From Marinimicrobium sp050113635 (lineage in GTDB: Bacteria; Pseudomonadota; Gammaproteobacteria; Pseudomonadales; Cellvibrionaceae), in the NCBI RefSeq assembly GCF_050113635.1, contig NZ_JBNJLT010000004.1, forward strand, positions 310,001 through 374,000: DNA of 64,000 nucleotides, given 5' to 3'. Under the pieces are notes generated by a model. It had not been told where the DNA came from. It saw only the letters and a list, made by a program, of their open reading frames with translations, and ran no database searches. Positions 42,870-51,612 of this stretch are shown here, piece by piece (the first letter of the stretch is position 1; every line of letters begins with the position of its first letter). Both the position numbers and the translations under genes were made by a program.

Positions 42870-44216
42870 ATGATGATGACCTGGAACCGAATGAACCCCC
42901 TGGCGATTGGTCTGAGTGCGTTTCTGGCGCTTGGGCTGACGGCCTGCGGTGGCAGCAGCACGAATATTGTGGAGCGTGAACCGGTGGAAGATCCTGGCCA
43001 CGACCACTCGCATGGCGAAGTGCCTGAGACCAAAGGCCGGTTAGTGGTTAACGCTTTCGGCGAAGGCGAACTGGTGGTCTACAGCCTGGACGACGGCGAG
43101 GAATTGAACCACTTTGAACTGGCCGCACCGGCGTCGGCCCTTTACCCCAGCCCCGGCGATCGTTTCGCGGTGGCGATTCAGCGAAACGAAGACCAGGTCA
43201 ATGCGGTGGATGCCGGTTTGATTCGCGAGTCCCATGGCGATCACTGGGACTACAGCACGACCTCCCCCGCCTTTATGGACTTTACCGCGCCGGGCTCCCG
43301 CCCCACCCACTACACGCTGGGTGATGGCCGAGCGGTGATTTTTTATGATGGCAACAGTGGCAGCGGTGAACTGGCGCGAGTGGGTGTCTTCACAGAAGCG
43401 GATCTGGCGGACAACGGTGCCGGCCGCTGGCTGGATCTTGATTCCCAGCACCACGGTGCCGCTCAGCACTTTGACGGTTCTCTGTTTGTGACTCGTAAAA
43501 CCGATGACAGTGCGTCGTTGCCGGATCAGGTGGCGCAATACCACTGGCACGAGAGTGTTTATGAAGAGGAAGTAGTATTCGATACCCTGTGCCCGAGTTT
43601 GCACGGCAGCGCACAGTGGGACGAAGGCGTGGCGTTTGGCTGCGCCGATGGTGTTCTGCTGATTCATGCACACGGTGACCACTTTCACGAGCTCAAGCTC
43701 GACAACCCGGCGGGCATCAACGGCCGAATCGGCAGCCTGTATGCACACGAAGCCTCTGAGCAAATGGTGGGCGTCGCTTCAGGGGAGCTGTATCTCGTGG
43801 ATGCCCATGAAGAAACGATCACCGCACTGAATTGGCAGGGCGACGCCACTCGCTCCGCTATCGCTTACGCGTTTGATGGTGAGGGTGAGCACTTTTTGAT
43901 ACTCGACGACGATGGTGGTCTGACCCGCCTGGAAGTGGCGGACGGCTGGGCGCCTCTGGAACGGGTTTCTGTCGTAACCAGTGACCTCGTTGGTTTGGAC
44001 GAAGGTCTGAACCTTGCGATGGCCGTGTCCAAGGCTGGCCCTCTGGTCTACGTGACCGATCCGGTGGCCAACACCGTGATGGAAGTGAATCTGGAAAGCG
44101 GTGAAGTCAGCGAAGCGCTGGCGCTGGACGTTACTCCGGCGGGTATCGTATGGGCCGGCTTCGAAGATGCGCTGGTGGATCACGATCACGACGAGGAGCA
44201 CGATCACGCCCATTGA
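42870..44216 (+). CDS. aztD: AztD-like periplasmic zinc chaperone (beta-propeller lipoprotein)
   Basis: 448 aa. Lipobox GLTACG, then an N-terminal HDHSHGE stretch and a C-terminal DHDHDEEHDHAH tail. The body has propeller-like repeats (GRLVVNAFGEGELVVYSLDDGEELNHFEL, DRFAVAIQRNEDQVNAVDAG, ESHGDHWDY). AztD proteins in other bacteria hand zinc to an ABC transporter binding protein; no ABC genes are present here. It begins 43 bp after the receptor and should be in the same Zur-controlled transcript. Calling it a general His-rich lipoprotein is the cautious alternative. Confidence 0.8.
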   Translation: MMMTWNRMNPLAIGLSAFLALGLTACGGSSTNIVEREPVEDPGHDHSHGEVPETKGRLVVNAFGEGELVVYSLDDGEELNHFELAAPASALYPSPGDRFAVAIQRNEDQVNAVDAGLIRESHGDHWDYSTTSPAFMDFTAPGSRPTHYTLGDGRAVIFYDGNSGSGELARVGVFTEADLADNGAGRWLDLDSQHHGAAQHFDGSLFVTRKTDDSASLPDQVAQYHWHESVYEEEVVFDTLCPSLHGSAQWDEGVAFGCADGVLLIHAHGDHFHELKLDNPAGINGRIGSLYAHEASEQMVGVASGELYLVDAHEETITALNWQGDATRSAIAYAFDGEGEHFLILDDDGGLTRLEVADGWAPLERVSVVTSDLVGLDEGLNLAMAVSKAGPLVYVTDPVANTVMEVNLESGEVSEALALDVTPAGIVWAGFEDALVDHDHDEEHDHAH

Positions 44217-44239
44217 TCGGTAAAACCGGTAAGCCTGTT

Positions 44240-44268
44240 AACGCCCCGCCTCTAAAGCGGGGCGTTTT
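44240..44268. terminator. Rho-independent terminator of zinc operon (convergent)
   Basis: Stem AACGCCCCGC (44240-44249) / GCGGGGCGTT (44257-44266), then TTTT; lies between convergent genes. Confidence 0.82.
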
Positions 44269-44287
44269 CATATCAGCCGGGAACACG

Positions 44288-45421
44288 TTAAAACGTATAG
44301 GTCAACGAGACAAAGCCCCGCGTGAGCGTATGAGCGTCCACAATAGGGCTGTCCCGTAAACCCTCGTCGAGTTGTTCGGCGCCCGCAAAGCCCAGTAGCT
44401 GCCATTGCGGGGAAAGCTCGTAAAACAGGGACAGGCCCACCTCGGGATTGATGGCGGAACCCGGGGCATAAGCAGGGCGCCAGTCCAAAGCGTTGTCGAG
44501 CGGGACACCAAACTCGTACGCGGTAAGGTCGTCGTTCAACCAGGTCGCGCCGAGCGATGGAGTGATGCGCAGCCTTTGCCACTGAAAGCCCCGACTGAGA
44601 CTCAGGCGTGCGAGTGCGCCTCCAGAACGGTCGAGAATATCCTGGGAAACGCTGAGTGTCAAAGATGCACTGGCGGGTAGGTCGACCGTTAACGCCAGGC
44701 CCAGCATCACGGTGTGATCGCGATCCCCCAGGCCCGTCAGCCACGGGCTATCGGTTTCCTCATAGGCGCCCAGACGAAGGTCGCCTTGGGCCGCCAATCG
44801 CCATTTGGCGTGACTGACCAGCGTGTAGCGAACCCGCGGGCCAGTCCATTGCAAGCGCTCGCCGAGATACACCAGAGTCGGGATGGGTTGCACAGCGTTC
44901 GCATCGCTATCCCGGTACGGTGAGCTTTGCACGATAGCGCCCAGCCCGATGCCCCACTGGCCAAGGCCACCCAATGGTCGGTAGAGCGACAGCGTCTGCT
45001 GCGAAGCCGACTCCTCCCGCAGTGTAATGCGGGCCTGGGAAAAGCTTGGCGGACCTTTGGGGCGGTAGTTGTTGGACAGGGCGATTGGCTCACTGGGAAT
45101 GCCCACAAAGTTGCGGTCCAACTCTCCGTTGCCGTTTTCATCGTAGAAGACCAGCACCGCGTAATCGCCGCTGGGCGCGTTTACCTCAATAGGTTCTCCC
45201 GCAACAAAGCGCGCCCGGTAATCGGGTTCACGAAATGCGCCGAAGCGGTCAGGGTCCTGGTACAAATAAACGATCCGTTCGCCCGGGCCGGGTGAATCGG
45301 CCAGCTCAATCTGCACCGAGGCGGCCTGCGCCGGCAAGGCGATGGCATAAAAGGTGATCCCATAAAAAGTCCCGAGGGATGTTAAAACAAGGGACACTAA
45401 AAAAAGGCGAAGGTCACGCAT
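44288..45421 (-). CDS. DUF2141-OmpV/MipA fusion outer-membrane protein
   Basis: Start at the ATG with first base 45421 (MRDLRLFLV); two further in-frame ATG lie just upstream, none with a clear ribosome-binding site. 377 aa. Signal peptide, then about residues 40-130 resemble DUF2141 (VQIELADSPGPGERIVYLYQD, VLVFYDENGNGELDRNFVGIPSEPIALSNN), and residues about 145 to the end are a MipA/OmpV-like barrel (WGIGLGAIVQSSPYRDSD ... LTRGFVSLTYTF). The two families are usually separate proteins, often neighbours, so this looks like a fusion. Envelope function unknown. Confidence 0.78.
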   Translation of the reverse strand: MRDLRLFLVSLVLTSLGTFYGITFYAIALPAQAASVQIELADSPGPGERIVYLYQDPDRFGAFREPDYRARFVAGEPIEVNAPSGDYAVLVFYDENGNGELDRNFVGIPSEPIALSNNYRPKGPPSFSQARITLREESASQQTLSLYRPLGGLGQWGIGLGAIVQSSPYRDSDANAVQPIPTLVYLGERLQWTGPRVRYTLVSHAKWRLAAQGDLRLGAYEETDSPWLTGLGDRDHTVMLGLALTVDLPASASLTLSVSQDILDRSGGALARLSLSRGFQWQRLRITPSLGATWLNDDLTAYEFGVPLDNALDWRPAYAPGSAINPEVGLSLFYELSPQWQLLGFAGAEQLDEGLRDSPIVDAHTLTRGFVSLTYTF

Positions 45422-45593
45422 TGGACGGTCACGCATTGATTGATCCATTAATGGTAGCAGTTACGACTTTAGCCATCGGATGGATTACCATATACCGTCC
45501 GGTTATAACCCTAGAGCCAATCACTATTGTCGCTTTGCCGTGGCTTTGGTTATTCTGCTCGCCTTTTATCACGATTTGTGGAATGTATTTTCT

Positions 45594-47363
45594 ATGGAGT
45601 GGCAAGGCCTCTTTTCTCTGCTGTTGACCATCGGTGCATTGATGACATTGATGTTGACCCGAATCGGGCCGCATCTGGTCATGGCAGGCGTCATGATTAT
45701 CCTGTTGGTCAGTGGGGTACTGACGGCCGAGGAAGCCCTGTCTGGTTTTAGCAACAGCGGGTTAATCACCGTGGCGGCGATGTTCGTGGTGGCCACGGGT
45801 ATCCACGCCTCCGGCGGCATAGAATTGGTGGTGCGCTACTTTCTGGGGCGTCCGACGTCCGTGCGTCGCGCGCAGATGCGAGTGGCGCTGCCCGTGGCGT
45901 TGTTCAGCGGTTTTTTGAACAACACGCCGGTGGTGGCCACCATGATTCCGGCGCTGCGCGCCTGGGCCAAGCAAATCGATATGCCCACGTCCAAACTGAT
46001 GATTCCGCTCAGCTACGCCGCTATTCTCGGTGGGACCTTAACCCTGGTGGGCACCAGTACCAATTTGGTGGTGAACGGGCAATACCAAAGCCTGACCGGT
46101 GAGGCCGGCTTTTCGTTGTTTTCCATCACGGCGGTGTCATTGCCGGTAGCGATTATTGGCCTGATTTTCATGGCCATTTTTTTCCCCCGCTGGTTGCCTG
46201 ATCGCCGGGAGAAAGCGTTGTTTGGCAACCTGCGGGAGTTCACGCTGGAAGTGGCTGTGGCCGCCGACGGCCCACTGGTAGGGCAGACCGTGGAACAGGC
46301 CGGGTTGCGTAATCTGAAGCGTATTTATCTGGTGGAAATTGACCGCGGCGGCGCTATCGTTCCCGCCGTGGCTTCCGAGGAGCCGCTGCAAGCCGGAGAC
46401 CGACTGGTCTTCGCCGGTGACACCGAAGCCATCTCTGATCTGTTGCGAATTAAAGGCATCGTGCCTTCCACCAACGGTGAGCCGACACTGGGTAGGGAGC
46501 ACAGTGAACGGCGTCTGGTGGAGGTGGTTATCTCCCCGCACAGTAACTGCATTAACCAGACGATTCGCGATTCTCAGTTTCGCGAGCGTTACGGTGCCGT
46601 GGTACTGGCCGTGGCGCGCAATGGTGAGCGGGTAGCGGGCAACCTGGGCACCATCAAGCTCAAGCCCGGCGATACGTTATTGCTGGAAGCCCGGCCCGCG
46701 TTTGTCAGTCGGCAGAAATACAACAAGGATTTTTTGCTGGTCAATGACCTCAATACCGAGGCCCCGAGACACCAGCGTGCCTATCTCGCCTGGGCGATTT
46801 TGCTGACGGTAGTGTTGATTGCCGCGCTGGGGGTGTTGCCCATGCTGCACGCCGCGCTGCTGGGTGCGGCTGTGATGCTGTTGACCGGTTGCTGCTCGGC
46901 GCCTCAGGCGCAAAAAAGCCTGGACCCGACCGTGTTGCTGACCATCGGCTCTTCCTTCGCGCTCGGAGCTGCTCTGGATAAAACCGGTGTCGCGCACTGG
47001 CTCGGAGAGCTGACAGTGGGACTGAGCAATGGGCGCCCGTGGCTGATTCTGATTCTGGTCTACCTGTGTGTTTCGGTGCTTACCGAGGTGATCACCAATA
47101 ACGCCGCGGCGATTATCATGCTGCCCGTGGTACTCAAGATTACCGAAAACGCCTCATTGAACCCGGATCCGTATATTTTCGCCTTAATGATTGCCGCCTC
47201 GGCAAGCTTCGCCACCCCTCTGGGTTATCAGACCAACCTCATGGTGTATGGCCCGGGCGGCTACCGGTTCAACGACTTCCTACGAGTCGGGTTGCCGATG
47301 AATCTGCTGATTGGTGTCGCCACGGTCATGGTACTGGCGTTGGGCTGGCCTCTGGTCCTCTAA
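45594..47363 (+). CDS. SLC13-family permease with two RCK_C domains
   Basis: Start set at ATG 45594 (MEWQGLFSLLL); an in-frame ATG at 45480 would add 38 residues including a hydrophobic stretch, so the choice is uncertain. About 589 aa. N- and C-terminal membrane halves carry the anion-permease motifs (SGFSNSGLITVAAMFVVATG, SGFLNNTPVVATMIPALRAWA, GTLTLVGTSTNLVVNG; TEVITNNAAAIIMLPV, SASFATPLGYQTNLMVYGPGGY). Between them are two RCK_C/TrkA-C domains (EVAVAADGPLVGQTVEQAGL ... and EVVISPHSNCINQTIRDSQF ...). Probably an Na+-coupled sulfate or dicarboxylate carrier. Confidence 0.88.
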   Translation: MEWQGLFSLLLTIGALMTLMLTRIGPHLVMAGVMIILLVSGVLTAEEALSGFSNSGLITVAAMFVVATGIHASGGIELVVRYFLGRPTSVRRAQMRVALPVALFSGFLNNTPVVATMIPALRAWAKQIDMPTSKLMIPLSYAAILGGTLTLVGTSTNLVVNGQYQSLTGEAGFSLFSITAVSLPVAIIGLIFMAIFFPRWLPDRREKALFGNLREFTLEVAVAADGPLVGQTVEQAGLRNLKRIYLVEIDRGGAIVPAVASEEPLQAGDRLVFAGDTEAISDLLRIKGIVPSTNGEPTLGREHSERRLVEVVISPHSNCINQTIRDSQFRERYGAVVLAVARNGERVAGNLGTIKLKPGDTLLLEARPAFVSRQKYNKDFLLVNDLNTEAPRHQRAYLAWAILLTVVLIAALGVLPMLHAALLGAAVMLLTGCCSAPQAQKSLDPTVLLTIGSSFALGAALDKTGVAHWLGELTVGLSNGRPWLILILVYLCVSVLTEVITNNAAAIIMLPVVLKITENASLNPDPYIFALMIAASASFATPLGYQTNLMVYGPGGYRFNDFLRVGLPMNLLIGVATVMVLALGWPLVL

Positions 47364-47403
47364 GCCCACAAACCATCTTTTAACGAGGGGTGGGTGTTGA
47401 ATA

Positions 47404-47426
47404 ATTGGCCTTACCACTTGACAGTA
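47404..47426 (+). promoter_or_regulatory. Uronate-locus operator-like motif, site A
   Basis: ATTGGC, 11-bp spacer, ACAGTA; 75 bp before the start of the 47501 gene. Member of a six-site family (ATTGGY-N11-ACCAWY), see findings. Confidence 0.6.
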
Positions 47427-47500
47427 AGGCTGTTTTTACGACATAGTGATTTTGCCTAAAAATCCACGCAGTTGCGGAGAATAAACATAAGGTAATCGCT

Positions 47501-50122
47501 ATGAGCATTTATAAAACATCAACCCTCCTCTGTTTGGCTGGCCTGTTGAGTGCCTGCGGAGGCAGTATCGGCCATGAAACACCGACCCCCGGATCGGGTG
47601 TCAGCAGTAGTGCCGACAACAGTGCCGACAACAGTGTGTCCTCATCTTCCGGTCAGTCATCGTCTGGTGGAAGTGACGCCAGTGGCCCCGACGTGCTACG
47701 CGGTACGTTTTTGGACAGCGCCGTGGGTAATCTGCGCTTCAGCACTGCCAGCCAGAACGGCAGCACCACGGACGCCGGTGAGTTCTTCTACCGGGCCGGA
47801 GAGACCGTTACCTTTGCCATTGGTGACTTGACGCTGCCAGAGACTCGCGCCCGCGCTACGCTCACGCCACTCGATCTCGCTGACACCAGCGATCTGGCGG
47901 ACCGTCGGGTGATTAACATGGTGCGGCTGCTCATCTCGCTGGACGTCGATGGCGATCCCGGCAATGGCATCACGCTGGATGAACAGGCCCACGGTGCAGC
48001 CACCGCACTGGATTTTGATCAGCCCGCCGAGGATTTTGCGCAGTCGGCTGCGGTAATCAACCTGCTCAGTGCCTCCGGTTCCGGCCGTGCCGCGCTGGTG
48101 TCCGAGGGCGACGCCATGGCGCATTTCCAGAGTACCCTGAATGGCCAGATCAACAGTCGTGTGATTGCCTCGGCCGATGGCCCGGGAGATACGTATGAAC
48201 TGTTTGATGCGGCGTTTGGTGGCACGGCGGTGGAAACGCCGGTCTGTGATGAATCCACAGACAGCTTTGGCCGACGCATTACCGAGGTAATGGACGACGA
48301 CCTGGAAACCTACGTGTTTGCGTTCCATATTCTGCGCGATGTGGATGGTGACCGTTGCATAGACACCATCACAGACCGTCAGCGTATTGAAGTCAAAACC
48401 TACTCGCCCTCGCCGGAAGATCGCATTGCTCGTGAGGGAGAGATTCACACCTACCGCTGGAAGTTCAAGCTGCCGGAAGGTTTTCAGCCGTCTTCCTCGT
48501 TTACACATATCTTCCAGATCAAAGCCTCCGGTGGTGATGACGGTATGCCCATCGTGACCTTTACGCCGCGTGCCGGCTCGCCCGAGCGCTTGCAGGTCAT
48601 GTACGCGCCCGACGGTCCCACCGGGGCCTCTGAGGTGGCCGCTGCCAACCTGTCGGACTTTAAAGGTGAGTGGGTGGAAGCCTATGTGCGGACGCTGAAC
48701 GCGGAAAGCGGTCGGCTCGAAGTGTCCCTGACCCGCCTGAGCGATGGCCAGACGCTGGTGGCCTGGAGCAATAACGACATTGATATGTGGCGCGACGGGG
48801 CCAACCTGAATCGACCCAAGTGGGGGATCTATCGCAGCCTTAACGATATCGCAATGCTGCGCGATGAAACCGTCTGGTTCAACGATTTCTGTATCGCCGA
48901 AGGTACCAATATTTGTCCGTCCGATATCACCGGCCAGAACCCGCCGGGTGGTGGCGATGTGCCCGATTTTGGGTTCGAAGCGGAAGCGCTGGGGCAGGCT
49001 CCCGCCGACTTTGAGGTAGAAGGTGATATTACCGTCTCCGACGAACAGGCGCGTGAAGGCAGCCAGTCCGTCAAGCTCTCCCACCCGGAGCCAGGGCAAG
49101 TGCGTATGCGCCAGGCCTTTGGCGCCATGGATACGGGGCGCTTGAAAGCCTCGGTTCGCCTGCCCGCCGACAGCGGCGTGGATACCCTGCTGACCGTGTA
49201 CGCCGAGTCCTATAACTCGGCGAATCGTGCGATCGATATCATTCTGAAAACCGATGGCACGGTGCGCCGACGTGAAGGCAGTGCCCAGGAAGATGTGGTG
49301 ACTGTGTCTACCGATGACTGGGTGGATATTGAAATCCAGTGGCAGTCTGTGTCGACCTCGAATGAATTTACCCTGTGGGTCAATGGCACAGAGGCCGGCA
49401 CCTTTCCGGTGGCAACGACCGGTCTGACACCCGAGCGGGTGGAGTTCAAATTTGGTCAGAACGCCGAAGCAGTGAGCCCCGACAGTGTGTATGTGGATGC
49501 GGTGACCATCTCCGATCAGCTTGGCGAAGCCGATGGAGGCGACGGTGCTGAGCCGCCCCCGAGCGCGCCGGACTTTGGTTTCGAAACCGACACGCTGAGC
49601 GCGGCGCCCGCCGGCTTCGACGCCGAGGGTGATATTCAGGTGAGTGCAGAGATGGCACGGGAAGGCAGTCAGTCGGTTAAGTTCACTCATGCCGTCGAGG
49701 GTCAGGTACGCCTTCGGCAGAGTCAGGTACCGGCGGCCACTGGCTCTCTTAGCGCCGCCGTGTACATTCCGGCAGGCGTGGATGCAGATACCTTGATAAC
49801 GCTCTACGCGGACACCTATAACTCGGCCAATCGATCCATTGACTTGTTGTTTAAGGGGGATGGAACCTTACGTCGCCGCGAAGGAGGCAGCCAGGAAGAT
49901 GTGATCAGTTATAGCGTGGATGCCTGGAATGAGGTGACCGTAAGCTGGGAAGACGTCGCGGTTAGCAACGAATTCACCCTTTGGCTCAATGGCGTTGAAC
50001 TGGGTACTTTTCCGGTGGCAACGCCGAATCTGGTGCCGGAGCGCGTTGAGTTCAAGTTCGGTGGCAATGCCGGTGAAATTAGCCCCGTCAGTGTCTATCT
50101 GGACGCGGTTTCAGGGTTTTAG
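47501..50122 (+). CDS. Multidomain lipoprotein, candidate polysaccharide lyase with two duplicated C-terminal domains
   Basis: 873 aa; AAGGT upstream of ATG. Lipobox LLSACG, Ser-rich linker to about residue 65. Residues about 68-220 form a domain often seen at the N-terminus of exported gammaproteobacterial proteins (GTFLDSAVGNLRFST, TTDAGEFFYRAGETVTFAIGDL, LTPLDLAD). About 245-475 is a predicted jelly-roll with HTYRWKFKLPEGF, FTHIFQIKASGG and NRPKWGIYRS, like concanavalin-A-type lyases; I cannot name the PL family. Residues 488-671 and 690-873 are near-identical repeats. Context (uxuA, GH105, PL38-like) suggests a uronate polymer. A perfect 13-bp stem hairpin follows. Confidence 0.75.
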   Translation: MSIYKTSTLLCLAGLLSACGGSIGHETPTPGSGVSSSADNSADNSVSSSSGQSSSGGSDASGPDVLRGTFLDSAVGNLRFSTASQNGSTTDAGEFFYRAGETVTFAIGDLTLPETRARATLTPLDLADTSDLADRRVINMVRLLISLDVDGDPGNGITLDEQAHGAATALDFDQPAEDFAQSAAVINLLSASGSGRAALVSEGDAMAHFQSTLNGQINSRVIASADGPGDTYELFDAAFGGTAVETPVCDESTDSFGRRITEVMDDDLETYVFAFHILRDVDGDRCIDTITDRQRIEVKTYSPSPEDRIAREGEIHTYRWKFKLPEGFQPSSSFTHIFQIKASGGDDGMPIVTFTPRAGSPERLQVMYAPDGPTGASEVAAANLSDFKGEWVEAYVRTLNAESGRLEVSLTRLSDGQTLVAWSNNDIDMWRDGANLNRPKWGIYRSLNDIAMLRDETVWFNDFCIAEGTNICPSDITGQNPPGGGDVPDFGFEAEALGQAPADFEVEGDITVSDEQAREGSQSVKLSHPEPGQVRMRQAFGAMDTGRLKASVRLPADSGVDTLLTVYAESYNSANRAIDIILKTDGTVRRREGSAQEDVVTVSTDDWVDIEIQWQSVSTSNEFTLWVNGTEAGTFPVATTGLTPERVEFKFGQNAEAVSPDSVYVDAVTISDQLGEADGGDGAEPPPSAPDFGFETDTLSAAPAGFDAEGDIQVSAEMAREGSQSVKFTHAVEGQVRLRQSQVPAATGSLSAAVYIPAGVDADTLITLYADTYNSANRSIDLLFKGDGTLRRREGGSQEDVISYSVDAWNEVTVSWEDVAVSNEFTLWLNGVELGTFPVATPNLVPERVEFKFGGNAGEISPVSVYLDAVSGF
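48962..49513 (+). repeat. First copy of duplicated 184-aa domain in 47501 protein
   Basis: Encodes residues about 488-671, from PDFGFEAEAL to VDAVTISDQ. Shares AREGSQSVK, LR(K)...RRREGS/GSQEDV, SNEFTLWVNG and FPVAT...PERVEFKFG with the second copy. Confidence 0.85.
49568..50119 (+). repeat. Second copy of duplicated 184-aa domain in 47501 protein
   Basis: Encodes residues 690-873, from PDFGFETDTL to the C-terminus. Offset from the first copy is 606 nt. A jelly-roll carbohydrate-binding module is the likely nature. Confidence 0.85.
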
Positions 50123-50156
50123 GCAAGTGGTGACCGGCGCTTGATGTCAGTCTCTT

Positions 50157-50186
50157 CCCAAAGCGGCCCCGCCGGGCCGCTTTGGG
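50157..50186 (+). terminator. Strong hairpin after the 47501 gene
   Basis: CCCAAAGCGGCCC (50157-50169) / GGGCCGCTTTGGG (50174-50186), perfect 13-bp stem, no T tract; may stop transcription weakly or protect the mRNA 3' end. Confidence 0.55.
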
Positions 50187-50236
50187 GTGGAGCGGTGGGG
50201 CAGACCCATATTGCAAATTTGACTGAAAGCGATACA

Positions 50237-50259
50237 ATTGGTCAGGCAGATTTACCAAT
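50237..50259 (+). promoter_or_regulatory. Uronate-locus operator-like motif, site B
   Basis: ATTGGT, 11-bp spacer, ACCAAT; the only site with perfectly matching half-sites. 47 bp upstream of the uxuA start. Confidence 0.7.
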
Positions 50260-50305
50260 TCGCCGCCCGGACGGGATGGCGTAGCCAATGATTTGAGAGG
50301 ACAGA

Positions 50306-51502
50306 ATGCAGGAAACTTGGAGATGGTTTGGCCCGAATGACCCGGTGAGCCTGAAGCATATTGCACAGGCAGGTGCCACGGGTGTGGTGACCTCGCTGCA
50401 CCACATTCCCACCGGGGAGGCTTGGCCCATGGACGATATTCTGGAACGCAAGGCCTTGATTGAAAAGCAGGGTATGAGCTGGGCGGTGGTGGAAAGTGTG
50501 CCCGTACACAATGACATCAAAACGCGCAGCGGACAGTACCAAACGTACATCGATCATTACAAAACCTCGCTGCGCCGCCTGGGCGAGGCCGGTATTGATA
50601 CCGTGTGTTACAACTTTATGCCGGTGGTGGACTGGACCCGCACCAACCTGACCTATGTGCTGCCGAACGAGAGCCAGGCGCTGCGTTTTGAGATGAGCGA
50701 CTTTGCCGCCTACGATGTACACATTCTTCAGCGCCGCAACGCCGCCGCCGATTACGAGCCGGACGTACTGGCCCGAGCCGAGCAGCGCGTGCTGGCCATG
50801 AGTGATGAAGAGAAAGTCCTGCTGGAGAAAAACATTATTGCCGGGCTGCCCGGGGGCGATGGCTCCTATGACCGCGCCGGTATTATGGCGGCGATTGAAC
50901 AGTTTATTGAAATTGGCAATGATGGCATGCGCGCCAATTTGTTTGCCTTCCTGAAAGAAGTGGTGCCGGTGGCGGAAGAAGCCGGAGTGCGTTTGTGCAT
51001 TCACCCGGATGATCCACCGTTTTCGCTGTTCGGCCTGCCGCGTGTAGTCTCCACGGCGGATGACGCCCGCGCGTTGCTCGAAGCGGTTCCCAGCCCTGCC
51101 AACGGGCTGACGCTGTGTGCCGGTTCCTACGGAGCGCGTTGCGATAACGACCTGGTGAAAATGGCGAGCGAGTTTGGTTCACGCATTTATTTTGTGCATT
51201 TGCGCAATGTAAAACGTGAGGACGATGGCTCGTTCTATGAAGCCGATCATCTGGATGGTGACAACGATATGGTCGGCCTGATCGACCAGCTGCTCGCGGA
51301 AGAGGAGCGTCGCAAGGCTGAAGGAGGGCCGCAGTTGCAGATTCCCATGCGCCCGGACCACGGGCACCTGATGGCGGATGAAATTGGCCGCCAGGGTGTG
51401 AACCCCGGTTACTCGTATGCGGGCCGAATGAAAGGGTTGGCAGAGCTGCGCGGCGTGATTCACGCGTTGAAAATCATGCGCGGTCGTTCCGTCGCAAGCT
51501 GA
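50306..51502 (+). CDS. uxuA: Mannonate dehydratase UxuA
   Basis: 398 aa; GAGAGGA before ATG. The family start is exact (MQETWRWFGPNDPVSLKHIAQAGATGVVTSLHHIP) and later AGVRLCIHPDDPPFSLFGLPRVVS, LCAGSYGARCDNDL, and RPDHGHLM carry the metal-binding His/Cys/Asp. Converts D-mannonate to 2-keto-3-deoxygluconate in the cytoplasm. UxaC and UxuB are not in the window. Convergent to the GntR gene with a terminator between. Confidence 0.95.
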   Translation: MQETWRWFGPNDPVSLKHIAQAGATGVVTSLHHIPTGEAWPMDDILERKALIEKQGMSWAVVESVPVHNDIKTRSGQYQTYIDHYKTSLRRLGEAGIDTVCYNFMPVVDWTRTNLTYVLPNESQALRFEMSDFAAYDVHILQRRNAAADYEPDVLARAEQRVLAMSDEEKVLLEKNIIAGLPGGDGSYDRAGIMAAIEQFIEIGNDGMRANLFAFLKEVVPVAEEAGVRLCIHPDDPPFSLFGLPRVVSTADDARALLEAVPSPANGLTLCAGSYGARCDNDLVKMASEFGSRIYFVHLRNVKREDDGSFYEADHLDGDNDMVGLIDQLLAEEERRKAEGGPQLQIPMRPDHGHLMADEIGRQGVNPGYSYAGRMKGLAELRGVIHALKIMRGRSVAS

Positions 51503-51549
51503 AATCGGTGACATCGGAAAGCGCTTTGCCTTAAGCGTTGGATGGTAAT

Positions 51550-51580
51550 AAAAAAGCGGCCGCTACCGGCCGCTTTTTTA
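51550..51580. terminator. Bidirectional rho-independent terminator, uxuA / GntR gene
   Basis: AAAAAAGCGGCCG (51550-51562) / CGGCCGCTTTTTT (51567-51579), loop CTAC. Confidence 0.9.
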
Positions 51581-51612
51581 ATGGCGTCAAAGAGCTGGAG
51601 TGACTCGGGCGA

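Noticed and set aside
41030..43033. 667-aa minus-strand frame opposite znuD
   Set aside because: GC-rich antisense shadow; no signal peptide or domain, and the sense frame is a well-conserved receptor.
47696..49690. 664-aa minus-strand frame opposite the candidate lyase
   Set aside because: Antisense shadow; Gly/His/Arg-rich as expected from the complementary frame.
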